Assembly: GCF_016464305.1 (NCBI RefSeq)
Contig: NZ_JAEIOJ010000001.1
Location: 62,001 to 126,000 of the forward strand
Length of the DNA stretch: 64,000 nucleotides
Origin: Umezawaea beigongshangensis
GTDB taxonomy: Bacteria > Actinomycetota > Actinomycetes > Mycobacteriales > Pseudonocardiaceae
Reading direction: 5' to 3'
The notes under the pieces were generated by a model. That model did not search any database. It was not told the origin of the DNA and was given only the letters and a program-made list of their open reading frames with translations. The position numbers were made by a program, and so were the translations under genes. Within the stretch, counting starts at the first letter, position 1. Each line of letters begins with the position of its first letter. This document shows, piece after piece, positions 39,585 to 47,893 of the stretch.

Positions 39585-41302
39585 GCCTTGGCCTCCTTCA
39601 CGGCTCCGGGAACCTCGTGCACCTCGTCGACCGGGGCGCCGCCGACGTCCTCGTCGGCCAGCTCGGCCCTGCGGTGCCGGTCGGGCACGAGGCCCTGCGG
39701 GCGGAACCGCATGATGAGCACGAGCGCGAGACCGAAGATCAGCAGGCGGTACTCGCTGAACTCGCGGAGCTTCTCCGGCAGCACGAACAGCAGCGACGCG
39801 CCGAGGACCGCTCCGGGGATCGAGCCCATGCCGCCGAGGATGACCGCGGCGAGCAGGGTGACCGACTCCAGGAACTTGAAGCTCTCGTAGGACACCGTGC
39901 CGTTCTTGTGCGCGAAGACCGCGCCCGCGAGGCCGGCCAGCATGGCGCCGACGAGGAACGCGAGGATCTTGGCCTGGCCGGTGCGGATGCCCATGGCGCG
40001 GGCCGCGTCCTCGTCCTCGCGGATGGCGATCCACGCGCGGCCGATGCGGCTGAACTTGAGGTTCGCGAACACCGTCATGACGAGGGCGACCAGCAGCACG
40101 ATCAGGACGTAGTAGAGCACGCCCGCCGGGAGCTTGATCGACCCCAGGGTGAACGACTTGTTGAAATCGGCCCCGAACAGGCTCAGCGCCGGAATGCCGG
40201 GGATGGCGTTCGCGCCGTTGGTGAGCCCGCCGATGTTGTTCTGGGCGGAGCGGGTGAAGATCTCGCCGAACGCCAGCGTCACGATCGCGAGGTAGTCGCC
40301 GCGCACGCGCAGCGTCGGCGAGCCGACGATGGCGCCGAAGATGCCCGCGACGACCGCCGCGATCACCGCGGCGACCGGGAACGGCAGGTGCACGCCGAAC
40401 GCGGCAGCGGCCGCGCCGGAGAAGTTCGCCGCGACGAGCGCGCCGATCCCCATGAACGCCACGTAGCCGAGGTCGAGCAGACCCGCCAGGCCGACCACGA
40501 TGTTGAGGCCGATGGCGGTGGCGGCGTAGATGCCGATGTTCGCCGCGACGGTCATCCAGTACTCGGAACCGGCGTCGGTGAACGGCAGCAGCAGCGCGCA
40601 GAGCAGCAGCACGACCACGCTGAAGATCCGGTGCTTCTCCGACAGCTCGGAGACGAAGCGGATCGCTCCGGTCGCGCTGAGCGCGGCCATGGCACCGGCG
40701 GCGAAGCCGAGGAAGGCGAGGAACAGCGGACCCGCGTAGGGGTTCGCCGCACCGCCCTGACCACCCGCGGTGAGCACCAGCGAGACGCCCAGCAGCACCA
40801 GGACGAACACCACGACCAGCACCGCGTAGGCGGCGGCGGTCGGCAGCTTCAGCGTCCAGTGGGCCGGGGGCTCCACGCCGAGGGCGATCGCGCCGAGGAT
40901 CACCGCGGCGCCACCGACCAGGCCGACGAGGGCGCCGAACGCGGTCGCGCCGTCAGCCGCGGTGATGGCGCCGAGGCCACCGCCCTCGATCGTGATGAAC
41001 AGGCCGCTGATGACCGACACGAGCAGGCCGCCCCAGCCCAGGGCGCGCAGCACGCGCGCCCGGCTCGGCACGGGCGCGAACGAGGCGATCAGCACGAGCA
41101 GGCCGAGCAGCAGCAGGTGGAACCGGAAGCCGGTGACCGCGAAGGGCGCGTCGAAGAACTGGAGCGTCGCCTTGTCGGGGTACGGGCCCTCGTTGAGGAC
41201 GAACGTCGCCCACGGCAGCAGCGCCGCGACGATCAGGAGCACACCGCCGACGAGTACCAGCGGCCGGGCGAACGGCCGGACGATGTTGGACACCTTGTTC
41301 AC
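39581..41302 (-). CDS. livM: branched-chain amino acid ABC transporter permease with N-terminal membrane extension
   Basis: LivM, 573 residues, a transmembrane subunit of the importer. The C-terminal ~340 residues are the canonical permease: AANIGIYAATAIGLNIVVGLAGLLDLGYVAFMGIGA, the EAA-like loop RIGRAWIAIREDEDAARAMGI, and LLAAVILGGMGSIPGAVLGA. The first ~230 residues add five or six extra membrane helices (LVLVGGVLLIVAALLPWATF; GALVGLVGGAAVILGAIALGV) not found in E. coli LivM. GTG 41302 overlaps the livH stop (GTGA). Confidence 0.95.
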   Translation of the reverse strand: MNKVSNIVRPFARPLVLVGGVLLIVAALLPWATFVLNEGPYPDKATLQFFDAPFAVTGFRFHLLLLGLLVLIASFAPVPSRARVLRALGWGGLLVSVISGLFITIEGGGLGAITAADGATAFGALVGLVGGAAVILGAIALGVEPPAHWTLKLPTAAAYAVLVVVFVLVLLGVSLVLTAGGQGGAANPYAGPLFLAFLGFAAGAMAALSATGAIRFVSELSEKHRIFSVVVLLLCALLLPFTDAGSEYWMTVAANIGIYAATAIGLNIVVGLAGLLDLGYVAFMGIGALVAANFSGAAAAAFGVHLPFPVAAVIAAVVAGIFGAIVGSPTLRVRGDYLAIVTLAFGEIFTRSAQNNIGGLTNGANAIPGIPALSLFGADFNKSFTLGSIKLPAGVLYYVLIVLLVALVMTVFANLKFSRIGRAWIAIREDEDAARAMGIRTGQAKILAFLVGAMLAGLAGAVFAHKNGTVSYESFKFLESVTLLAAVILGGMGSIPGAVLGASLLFVLPEKLREFSEYRLLIFGLALVLIMRFRPQGLVPDRHRRAELADEDVGGAPVDEVHEVPGAVKEAKA

Positions 41303-42216
41303 GCGCGCACCCTTTCCGGCTCGCCGAACAGGCCCTGGGGCCGGAACACCAGCACCAGGATGAGCACGACGAAGATCCAGACGTAGTCGTACTGGGTGCC
41401 GCCGGGCATGTACTGGCCACCGATGGTCTTGACCAGGCCGATGATGAAGGCGCCGATCACCGCACCGCGGATGCTGCCGACACCCCCGAGAACGGCCGCG
41501 GTGAACGCGAAGATGCCGGTCTGGAAGCCCATGTCGATGTTGACGTTGGTGATGTAGCTGCCGTAGAGCAGACCGGCCACGCCGGCCAGCGCCGCACCGA
41601 GCACGAAGGTCAAGACGATCACCCGGTCGGGGTTGACGCCCATCAGCTTGGCGGTGTCCGGGTCCTGCGCCGTGGCGCGCATCGCGCGGCCCATGCGGGA
41701 GCGGTTGATGTAGACCTGGAGCAGGACGGACAGGACGATCGACACCACGATGATCAGCACGCCGGACCACGGCACGCTGATCGGGCCGAGCGCCAGGTTG
41801 CCCTCGGCGAACACGCGCGGGAAGCGCAGCGCGGACGTCGCGTCGGGGTAGAACGTGCGCACGGCCTCCTGGAGCGCCACCGAGATGCCGAGCGCCGTGA
41901 TCAGCGGGGCGAGGCGGGGCGCGTTGCGCAGGGGCCGGTAGGCGAAGCGCTCCATGATCAGCGCGATCACCACGGCGACGACCACGCCGCCGAGGAGCAT
42001 GAGGGGCAGGCTGAGCACCCAGCTGTCCTTGATCCCCTGCGGGAGGAGCCAGGTGTAGGTCGCGAGCGAGCCGTACGCGCCGACCATGAAGATCTCACCG
42101 TGCGCGAAGTTGATCAGCTGGATGATGCCGTACACCATCGTGTAGCCGAGGGCGATCAGGGCGATCAACCCGCCCTGGACCACGCCGTTGGCCAGCTGTT
42201 GAAGCAGGATAGACAC
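41299..42216 (-). CDS. livH: branched-chain amino acid ABC transporter permease
   Basis: LivH, 305 residues, the second permease. Characteristic blocks are GVVQGGLIALIALGYTMVYGIIQLINFAHGEIFMVGAYG, RSRMGRAMRATAQDPDTAKLMGVN and FAFTAAVLGGVGSIRGAVIGAF. GTG 42216 is preferred: GGAGG on the minus strand (42226-42222) lies 5 bases before it. ATG 42228, four codons upstream, overlaps that site. A hairpin separates it from livJ. Confidence 0.95.
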   Translation of the reverse strand: MSILLQQLANGVVQGGLIALIALGYTMVYGIIQLINFAHGEIFMVGAYGSLATYTWLLPQGIKDSWVLSLPLMLLGGVVVAVVIALIMERFAYRPLRNAPRLAPLITALGISVALQEAVRTFYPDATSALRFPRVFAEGNLALGPISVPWSGVLIIVVSIVLSVLLQVYINRSRMGRAMRATAQDPDTAKLMGVNPDRVIVLTFVLGAALAGVAGLLYGSYITNVNIDMGFQTGIFAFTAAVLGGVGSIRGAVIGAFIIGLVKTIGGQYMPGGTQYDYVWIFVVLILVLVFRPQGLFGEPERVRA

Positions 42217-42232
42217 GACTACCTCCATAGGC

Positions 42233-42261
42233 GGCGGGGGCGAGCGATGCTCGCCCCCGCC
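42233..42261 (-). terminator. attenuating hairpin between livJ and livH
   Basis: Perfect 13-bp inverted repeat (GGCGGGGGCGAGC) with a 3-base loop in the gap after livJ, ending a few bases before the livH ribosome site. It would favour livJ expression over the membrane genes. Confidence 0.75.
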
Positions 42262-42290
42262 GTGGTCTGACTAGTGCCCAGTAGTCGTGA

Positions 42291-43517
42291 TCAGCCCGCG
42301 AACTCCCCGGTCTTCGCGTCCTTCCAGGCACCGGCGGTGACCTGGTAGACGGTCAGCACCTTGTTGGTGCTGTCGCCGAACTCGTCGAACGCGACGTCAC
42401 CGGTGGCGCCGGAGGCGGAGTACTTGCCGACGGCCTCGATCAGCGCGTCGCGCTTGTCCTCGGACCACTCGCCGCCGTCACCGAGGGTGGTGGCGAGCGA
42501 GGCGATGATCGCGTTGGCCGCGTCGTAGGAGAACGCGCCGTACGCGCCGTAGGCGTCGCTGTACTTCTTGGCGCTGTACGCGTCGACGAACGTCTTGGCG
42601 CTCGGGAGCGACTCGGTCGGCGCGCCCACGGAGGTGGCGAGGTCGCCGTCCTTGCCGCCCAGCTCGATGAACTTGCCGTCGAAGATGCCGTCGCCGCCCA
42701 TCAGCGGGATGTTGAGCTGGGCGTCCTTGAGCTGCTTGCTCAGCGGGCCGCCCTGCGGGTACTCACCGCCGTAGTACAGGGCCTCGGGGTTGGCGGCCTT
42801 GATCGTGGAGATGACACCGGCGAAGTCGGTGTCCTTCTCGCCGACCTTCTCCTGGGCCACGATCTCGCCGCCCTTGGCCTTCACGCGAGCCGCGAACTCG
42901 GTCGCCAGGCCCTCGCCGTAGGTCTTGCCGTCGGTGATGATGGCGATCTTCTTCTTGCCCGCGTCGTTGACCAGGTAGTCCGCGGCGAACGGGCCCTGGA
43001 GGTCGTCCGTGGTGCACACGCGGAAGTAGTTGGCGAAGGCGCGCGCCGGGGCGGTGGCGAAGTTCTCACCGCGGGTCAGCGACGGGTTCGTGTTCGCCGG
43101 GGAGACCTGGACGATCTTCTTCTCGAAGAGGATCGGCTGCACGGTCTGCGCCACGGACGAGTTCAGGGTGCCGATGACGCCGACGACGCTCGTGTCGGAG
43201 GCCAGCTTCGTGGCGGCCTGCGCGCCCTTGGCGGGGTTCGCCTCGTCGTCCTGCGTGTCGACGGCCAGCTTGTAGCCCTTGACGGTGCACTTCTCGTTGG
43301 CCTCGTCGACGGCCAGCTGGGCCGAGTTCTTGATGCCGAGGCCCAGGGCCGACAGGCCACCGGACTGCGGGGCGATGACGCCGACGGTCAGCGTGCCCTT
43401 CGACGTGTCGCAGCTGCCACCGGCAGTGCTGCCACCCTCGGTCTTGTTCGTGCTGCACGCGGCGACGAGCAGAACGCCGACCACGATCGCTGCGGACTTC
43501 ACAGAGTGCTTGCGCAC
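42291..43517 (-). CDS. livJ: branched-chain amino acid ABC transporter substrate-binding lipoprotein
   Basis: LivJ/LivK-type binding protein, 408 residues. A lipoprotein signal (MRKHSVKSAAIVVGVLLVAAC) is followed by a type I periplasmic fold: TLTVGVIAPQSGGLSALGLGIKNSAQLAVDEAN, VVGVIGTLNSSVAQTVQPIL, and DAYGAYGAFSYDAANAIIASLA. It captures branched-chain amino acids or related substrates outside the membrane. GTG 43517 has GGAGGGG about 7 bases upstream. It is the first gene of the operon, with an upstream palindrome as likely operator. Confidence 0.95.
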   Translation of the reverse strand: MRKHSVKSAAIVVGVLLVAACSTNKTEGGSTAGGSCDTSKGTLTVGVIAPQSGGLSALGLGIKNSAQLAVDEANEKCTVKGYKLAVDTQDDEANPAKGAQAATKLASDTSVVGVIGTLNSSVAQTVQPILFEKKIVQVSPANTNPSLTRGENFATAPARAFANYFRVCTTDDLQGPFAADYLVNDAGKKKIAIITDGKTYGEGLATEFAARVKAKGGEIVAQEKVGEKDTDFAGVISTIKAANPEALYYGGEYPQGGPLSKQLKDAQLNIPLMGGDGIFDGKFIELGGKDGDLATSVGAPTESLPSAKTFVDAYSAKKYSDAYGAYGAFSYDAANAIIASLATTLGDGGEWSEDKRDALIEAVGKYSASGATGDVAFDEFGDSTNKVLTVYQVTAGAWKDAKTGEFAG

Positions 43518-44162
43518 GTGAGTCCCCTCCTTGATCCCAGCTCCTCGCGGACGCGAGTTCGCCGCGTACCGCTCTTACACCCGTCTAGTGAGGGTTGGGG
43601 CGGAACGTAGGCGATGAAGAGGGGCGCAGTCATCACGACGATAGGGCTCGTGACCATAACGCAACTCGGCGTTATGGTTTTCTTGAGGATCGCTACGGAC
43701 AGTCACAGGCGATCACTCGTGATTGTCGGCGGTCAATGCGCGGCGGATTAGCACACGCGGACGCGCCGTCTTGTTAACGAACATTAAGCACTGGTCACAT
43801 CATCCCAGGACTGGAGGTGTGCTGAGTGCCGTCCGCGCTGTGAGGTGCATCGCCCGCGCACCCGGTTCGCGACCGTCCGCGGACGTGGCCCGACGGCGTG
43901 GACGGGGAGGTGGGGCGAGACGCGCCGCGCGCAGAGAGGCACGACGCGGACGGCGCAGACGGCGCGGACGGCGTCGCGCTCGTGGTCGGCCGCATCGGCG
44001 GCGAAGGGGCGCGCGGGGTGGGGAGGGCACCACCCGGTGCTCATCGGCCTCGGCCGGGCACCGGCGGGCGAGCACGTCGTGGAGGTGCGGAAGAGGGGCG
44101 CGCCCCGGCTCGTCGCGGCGCGGCCGGAGCTGCCGGCCGCGACGACCCGGAACGCGGGTGGA
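43518..44162. other. 645-base intergenic region upstream of livJ
   Basis: The left half (43560-43800) is unusually AT-rich and holds the livJ promoter region and an operator-like palindrome. The right half is GC-rich, with three 9-bp GACGGCG-type tandem units (43949-43975) and a 7-bp hairpin (44121-44139) that could end pdtaR transcription. No convincing gene in either strand. Confidence 0.55.
43653..43678. promoter_or_regulatory. palindromic operator upstream of livJ
   Basis: Perfect 10-bp inverted repeat ACCATAACGC / GCGTTATGGT with a 6-base spacer in an AT-rich stretch. A minus-strand TATCGT (43643-43638) lies one promoter spacing downstream, so a bound protein would cover the -35 region. 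Confidence 0.5.
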
Positions 44163-44774
44163 TCAGCCGAAGTTCTCGATCACGGCTTCCGCGACGGCCT
44201 TCATGGTCGTGCGGCGGTCCATCGCGGTGCGCTGGACCCAGCGGAAGGCCTCCGGCTCGGACAGTCCCTGCTTGCTCATCAGCAGACCCTTGGCGCGCTC
44301 GACGACCTTGCGCGTCTCCAGCCGCTCGGTGAGACCGGCGACCTCGTTCTCCAGCGCCTGCAGCTCCGAGAAGCGGCTCATCGCCAGCTCGATGGCCGGG
44401 ATCAGGTCGCGCTTCTGGAACGGCTTGACCAGGTACGCCATCGCGCCGGCGTCACGAGCCCGCTCCACCAGGTCGCGCTGGCTGAACGCGGTCAGGATCA
44501 CGACCGGAGCGATGCGTCCGCCCGCGATCACCGACGCCGCCTCGATGCCGTCGACCTTGGGCATCTTGACGTCGAGGATCACGAGGTCCGGACGGAGTTC
44601 GGTGGCCAGCTTCACGGCCTCGTCGCCGTCTGCGGCCTCACCGGCCACCTGATAGCCCTCCTCGCGGAGCATCTCCACGAGGTCGAGGCGGATGAGCGCC
44701 TCGTCCTCGGCGACGAGCACGCGACGCTGGACGACCTGGGCCTCCGGCTGGGCCTCGGCAGCCTGTTGGGTCAC
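44163..44774 (-). CDS. pdtaR: ANTAR-domain response regulator (PdtaR-like)
   Basis: A 203-residue regulator close in build to M. tuberculosis PdtaR (Rv1626). The receiver domain has EDE near residue 23, phosphoacceptor Asp68 in VILDVKMP, and Lys in YLVKPF. The C-terminal ANTAR domain (KVVERAKGLLMSKQGLSEPEAFRWVQRTAMDRRTTMKAVAEAVIE) binds paired RNA hexaloop hairpins and acts by antitermination. The cognate kinase PdtaS is not in the window. GTG 44774 has GGAGAA upstream. Its promoter region carries GTGAGC inverted repeats. Confidence 0.92.
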   Translation of the reverse strand: MTQQAAEAQPEAQVVQRRVLVAEDEALIRLDLVEMLREEGYQVAGEAADGDEAVKLATELRPDLVILDVKMPKVDGIEAASVIAGGRIAPVVILTAFSQRDLVERARDAGAMAYLVKPFQKRDLIPAIELAMSRFSELQALENEVAGLTERLETRKVVERAKGLLMSKQGLSEPEAFRWVQRTAMDRRTTMKAVAEAVIENFG

Positions 44775-44836
44775 CGGGGTTCTCCTGACGGGGATCTTGC
44801 GCCACGCCTGACACGGTCGCGTCAGGCCGAGAGCGC

Positions 44837-44842
44837 AGTCTA
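44837..44842 (-). promoter_or_regulatory. -10 box of pdtaR
   Basis: TAGACT on the minus strand, giving a leader of about 55 bases. GTGAGC-GGT-GCTCAC (44848-44862) covers the -35 side. Confidence 0.45.
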
Positions 44843-44847
44843 CCTGC

Positions 44848-44890
44848 GTGAGCGGTGCTCACCATCCGTGTCCGCCGTGATGGTGAGCAC
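44848..44890. promoter_or_regulatory. nested inverted repeats upstream of pdtaR
   Basis: An 11-bp perfect inverted repeat GTGCTCACCAT (44855-44865 with 44880-44890, 14-base loop) overlaps a second palindrome GTGAGC-GGT-GCTCAC (44848-44862). It could be the terminator of the upstream gene, an operator for pdtaR, or both. Confidence 0.5.
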
Positions 44891-44934
44891 GACTCACGAC
44901 GCCGACGTCGCAGCGTCGAGCCCCGCGTCCGGAG

Positions 44935-45906
44935 TCACTCCCAGGGGGTGTACTCCCGCGGCCAGCGCAGGGCCGCCATCCGCTCGTCCAGCACCGGGTC
45001 CGGGGCCTGCACGGCTCGCAGGTGGACGGTCGTGGCCCCGTCGGACAGCGACACCACGTCCGGGCCGTCGACCGACCGGCCGAACCCCGGCAGCCCGAAC
45101 ACCGGGTGCAGGAGGCGGTCGGCGGTCCCGGCCGGGTCGTCGTCGCCGGGCCGGTCCAGCCACCACTGCCCGTCGGTGCCCCACACCCGCAGCCACGGGG
45201 CCGCCGCGAACAGGTGAACGCGGCGCAGCAGCGCGCTGCCCGCGTCCGCCGGGCCCGCCACCGCGCCGTGCTCGGCGAGGTGGGCGCGCTCGGCGGCCGT
45301 CAGCGCGGGGCCGGTGATCCGCTCGGTGGGCACCCCGCGGTGCTCCAGCAGCGCGCGCACGTACCTCTGCGCCGCCTCCCAGCCGGTCGCGTCCACCCCG
45401 GCCAGCACGACGGACGCGCCCGGTTCGTGGACGAGGAACAGCTCGGCGGAGCGGGGGTGCTGCCGGGAGCGCAGGCCGGGCAGTCCGAGGAGCTGTCCCG
45501 CCTCGGTCCGGGGCAGCAGCTCGTAGAGCAGCGGGCCGACGGCCAGCGGCGCCGGGTGCAGCCGCACCACGGGACCGTCGAGCTGGACCGCGGCCACGGC
45601 GTGCGCGGACCGGGTGATGCTCGCCGGTGGCCGCAGGTGCAGGTAGCCGGCCGAGTCGCTCACCGCCTGGAGCACGCGCGCCTCCAGCTCGCGCTGGGCG
45701 GTCGTGGTGGCCGCCGGCAGCAGCGCGTCGGCGATCCGGTCGGACACGGGCACGCCGTCGCGCAGCGCCGCGACCAGCGCGGCGCGGTCGTCGGCCGACA
45801 GGGAGGCCAGCGCGGCGCGCACCGCGGGGACGGCCTGGCTGGGGTTCTCGCCGGTGCGGGCACGGCGGAGGTCGACGAGCTGATCGGTCAGGGACGTTCG
45901 AGACAC
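44935..45906 (-). CDS. conserved hypothetical protein
   Basis: A 323-residue protein I do not recognise. It starts SRTSLTDQLVDLRRARTGENPSQAVPAVRAALASLSADDRAALVAALRDG, a helical segment, followed by a mixed domain (ITRSAHAVAAVQLDGPVVRLHPAPLAVGPLLYELLP) and a C-terminus rich in Trp and Asp (WLRVWGTDGQWWLDRPGDDDPAG). No membrane segment or signal peptide. GTG 45906 has GAGG 6 bases upstream; the frame is open further upstream but looks non-coding there. It precedes pdtaR in the same direction. Confidence 0.65.
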   Translation of the reverse strand: MSRTSLTDQLVDLRRARTGENPSQAVPAVRAALASLSADDRAALVAALRDGVPVSDRIADALLPAATTTAQRELEARVLQAVSDSAGYLHLRPPASITRSAHAVAAVQLDGPVVRLHPAPLAVGPLLYELLPRTEAGQLLGLPGLRSRQHPRSAELFLVHEPGASVVLAGVDATGWEAAQRYVRALLEHRGVPTERITGPALTAAERAHLAEHGAVAGPADAGSALLRRVHLFAAAPWLRVWGTDGQWWLDRPGDDDPAGTADRLLHPVFGLPGFGRSVDGPDVVSLSDGATTVHLRAVQAPDPVLDERMAALRWPREYTPWE

Positions 45907-46157
45907 CGGTGTCCTCGTTCCCGCCGCCCGGCTCGGCGAAGGAGGACGCGCACGAGTGGCGTCGTCGTCGGAAGTTCGTCGTCGAGCAGGGGTGCCCCAA
46001 CCCCTCGGCGGATCTGCCACTCGACCGCCGGGGAGTGGCTCCAGCCAGGCGTCTGCTCGCGCACGCCGTACCCCGATCCTAGCGGACTCCCGGTCTGCGG
46101 TGGCGCGTCGCGGTGCGGCACCCCACGCTTCCCCTGACACCGACCCGGGAGGAACCC

Positions 46158-46994
46158 GTGACGATCCGACCCCGCACCCCGGCACCGCTCGGCACCGCCG
46201 CCCTGCTCGGCGCGGTCCTGCTCACCGCACCGGGCACCGCGACGGCAGCCGACGTGGACTTCACGGGCGCCGTGGCGCTGAGCAACTGCTCCGGCGCCGT
46301 CGTGCGCGCCCCCGCGTCCGCGCCGTCCGATCCGGCGCTGGTGATGACCAACGGGCACTGCGTGCGGATGCTGGCGGCGGACGAGGTGCTGGTGGACCAG
46401 CACGCGTCGCGCACGTTCGCGCTGCTGAGCCCGAGCGGGAACGACGAGCTGGCGGTGCTGCGGGCGACGCGGCTGGAGTACGCCACGTCCACCGGCACCG
46501 ACCTCGCGCTCTACCGCACCGACACGACGTACGCGCGGATCGAGGAGCTGGGCACGCGCGCGCTGCCGCTGTCGCGGACCCCGCCGCCCGTGGGCGCGGA
46601 CGTGCGCGTCGTGTCCGGCTACTGGAAGCGCGTGTACTCCTGCTCGGTGGACGCCGTGGTGCACGAGCTGCGCGAGGGCGACTGGACGTGGCGCGACTCG
46701 ATCCGCTACACGGAGTCGTGCGACACGATCGGCGGCACGTCGGGCTCACCGGTCGTGGACGCGGTCAGCGGCGAGGTGGTCGGCGTGAACAACACCACCA
46801 ACGAGAACGGCGAGCGCTGCACGCAGGACAACCCGTGCGAGGTGGACGAGGCGGGGTCCGTCGTGGTGCGCGAGGGCGCCCGCTACGGCCAGCAGACGCA
46901 CATGCTCGCCGCGTGCGTGGGCGGGGGCGGCCGGGTGGTGCTGACGCTGCCCGGCTGCGACCTCCCCCGCCCGGCGGAGGTCGCGGTCTCGTGA
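46158..46994 (+). CDS. secreted trypsin-like serine protease (S1 family)
   Basis: A 278-residue secreted protease. The signal peptide is LGTAALLGAVLLTAPGTATA. The triad is His67 in VMTNGHCV, Asp115 in GTDLALYR and Ser197 in GGTSGSPVV. Unlike the trypsin at 2200-3012 it lacks an IVGG activation site and a long pro-region, and has a NENGERCTQDNPCEVDE loop with two Cys. It resembles the Glu/V8-like branch more than trypsin. GTG 46158 follows GGGAGGAA at 4-5 bases. A 13-bp hairpin overlaps the gene's end. Confidence 0.88.
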   Translation: MTIRPRTPAPLGTAALLGAVLLTAPGTATAADVDFTGAVALSNCSGAVVRAPASAPSDPALVMTNGHCVRMLAADEVLVDQHASRTFALLSPSGNDELAVLRATRLEYATSTGTDLALYRTDTTYARIEELGTRALPLSRTPPPVGADVRVVSGYWKRVYSCSVDAVVHELREGDWTWRDSIRYTESCDTIGGTSGSPVVDAVSGEVVGVNNTTNENGERCTQDNPCEVDEAGSVVVREGARYGQQTHMLAACVGGGGRVVLTLPGCDLPRPAEVAVS

Positions 46995-47008
46995 ACCGCG
47001 ACCTCCGC
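46974..47008 (+). terminator. terminator after S1 protease
   Basis: Perfect 13-bp inverted repeat (GCGGAGGTCGCGG) with a 9-base loop. It begins inside the last codons of the protease and ends 12 bases before the next promoter's -10 box. Confidence 0.75.
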
Positions 47009-47020
47009 CGCCGCACGACC

Positions 47021-47026
47021 TAGGCT
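47021..47026 (+). promoter_or_regulatory. -10 box, leaderless start of CoA-binding protein
   Basis: TAGGCT, 6 bases, GTG 47033. No Shine-Dalgarno. Confidence 0.6.
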
Positions 47027-47032
47027 GGCGGG

Positions 47033-47452
47033 GTGAGCGCAGAAGCCGACACCGACACCGTCCGCCGCGTCCTCGCCGAGTGCGACACGTGGGCCGTCGT
47101 CGGGCTGGGGAACAACCCGGCCCGTGCCGCGCACGGCGTGGCGAGGTTCCTCCAGGAGCGCGGCAAGCGGATCGTGCCCGTCCACCCGAGCGCGGAGACC
47201 GTGCTCGGCCAGCGCGGCTACGCCTCCCTCGCCGACGTCCCGTTCCCGGTCGACTGCGTGGACGTGTTCCGCAACTCCGACGCGGCGGGGCAGTTCGCCG
47301 ACGAGGCGGTGCGCATCGGCGCGCGGGCGGTGTGGTTCCAGCTCGGCGTGATCGACCACGAGGCGATGGCCCGTGCGCGAGCGGCCGGGCTGGACACCGT
47401 CATGGACCGCTGTCCCGCGATCGAGTGGCCGTCGCTGGGCCCGTCAGCTTGA
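47033..47452 (+). CDS. CoA-binding domain protein
   Basis: A 139-residue single Rossmann-like CoA-binding domain (YccU type). Features are TWAVVGLGNNPARAAHGVARFLQERGKRIVPVHPSAETVLGQRGYASLADVPFP, DCVDVFRNSDAAGQFADEAVRIGARAVWFQLGV and a final CPAIEWP. The role in the cell is not established. The stop overlaps the end of the convergent HPF/RaiA-like gene by 9 bases. Confidence 0.92.
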   Translation: MSAEADTDTVRRVLAECDTWAVVGLGNNPARAAHGVARFLQERGKRIVPVHPSAETVLGQRGYASLADVPFPVDCVDVFRNSDAAGQFADEAVRIGARAVWFQLGVIDHEAMARARAAGLDTVMDRCPAIEWPSLGPSA

Positions 47453-47818
47453 CGCCTCGGGCCGTTCCAGCGGCTTGCGGGCCGACTCGCGGTTCTTCGC
47501 GGGCTCGCGGCGCTGCTTGGCGTCGTCCACCTGCCTGATCAGCTCCTTGCGCACCTCGATGAGACCGCTGTCGAGGTCGTCGAGGGTGGAGGTCGCCACG
47601 AAGGGCGGCCAGCCGGAGAGCCTGGCCTCCAGGGTGATCTTCTGCTCCTTGCCGCCGCGCTCCTTCACCGAGATGCGCAGCTCCACCTGGTTGGGGTTCC
47701 ACCCGGCCAGGTGCTTCGCCAGCGGCCCGAGCGTGCGCAGCACTCGCGGCTCGTCCGACTGGCTGAAGCCGGAGTCGAGGAGCAGGCGGTCTTCCAGGAC
47801 ACCAGCGGGGTCGGTCAT
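47444..47818 (-). CDS. HPF/RaiA-family ribosome-associated protein
   Basis: A 124-residue protein. VELRISVKERGGKEQKITLEARLSGWPPFVATSTLDDLDSGLIEVRKELIRQVDDAKQRREP follows the beta-strand/DLxxAxxxxxxxLxRQ pattern of the HPF/RaiA (S30EA) family. Members bind the ribosome during stress or stationary phase. The C-terminal tail is basic and short. ATG 47818 has AGAGGA 5 bases upstream; the longer GTG start at 47851 is less likely. Family identification is by pattern only. Confidence 0.7.
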   Translation of the reverse strand: MTDPAGVLEDRLLLDSGFSQSDEPRVLRTLGPLAKHLAGWNPNQVELRISVKERGGKEQKITLEARLSGWPPFVATSTLDDLDSGLIEVRKELIRQVDDAKQRREPAKNRESARKPLERPEASS

Positions 47819-47893
47819 GGGATTCCTCTCCGTCGGGGGTGTGGTTGTCACGCGGGTTGCCCGCCCGGGACCGGTTCCAATCCACCCGTCCGC

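Noticed and set aside
43949-43975. Three GACGGCG-type 9-bp tandem units as a possible regulatory array or coding repeat.
   Set aside because: Short, very GC-rich and imperfect. Chance in this composition is the simpler explanation.
43845-45317. A 490-codon plus-strand frame over the livJ-pdtaR gap, pdtaR and the next gene.
   Set aside because: It runs antisense to pdtaR, and the part in the gap shows no domain or ribosome site.
46036-46185. N-terminal extension of the hypothetical protein at 44935-45906 up to 46185.
   Set aside because: The added residues are Arg/Pro/Gly-rich and run back into the promoter of the divergent protease. GTG 45906 has a better ribosome site.
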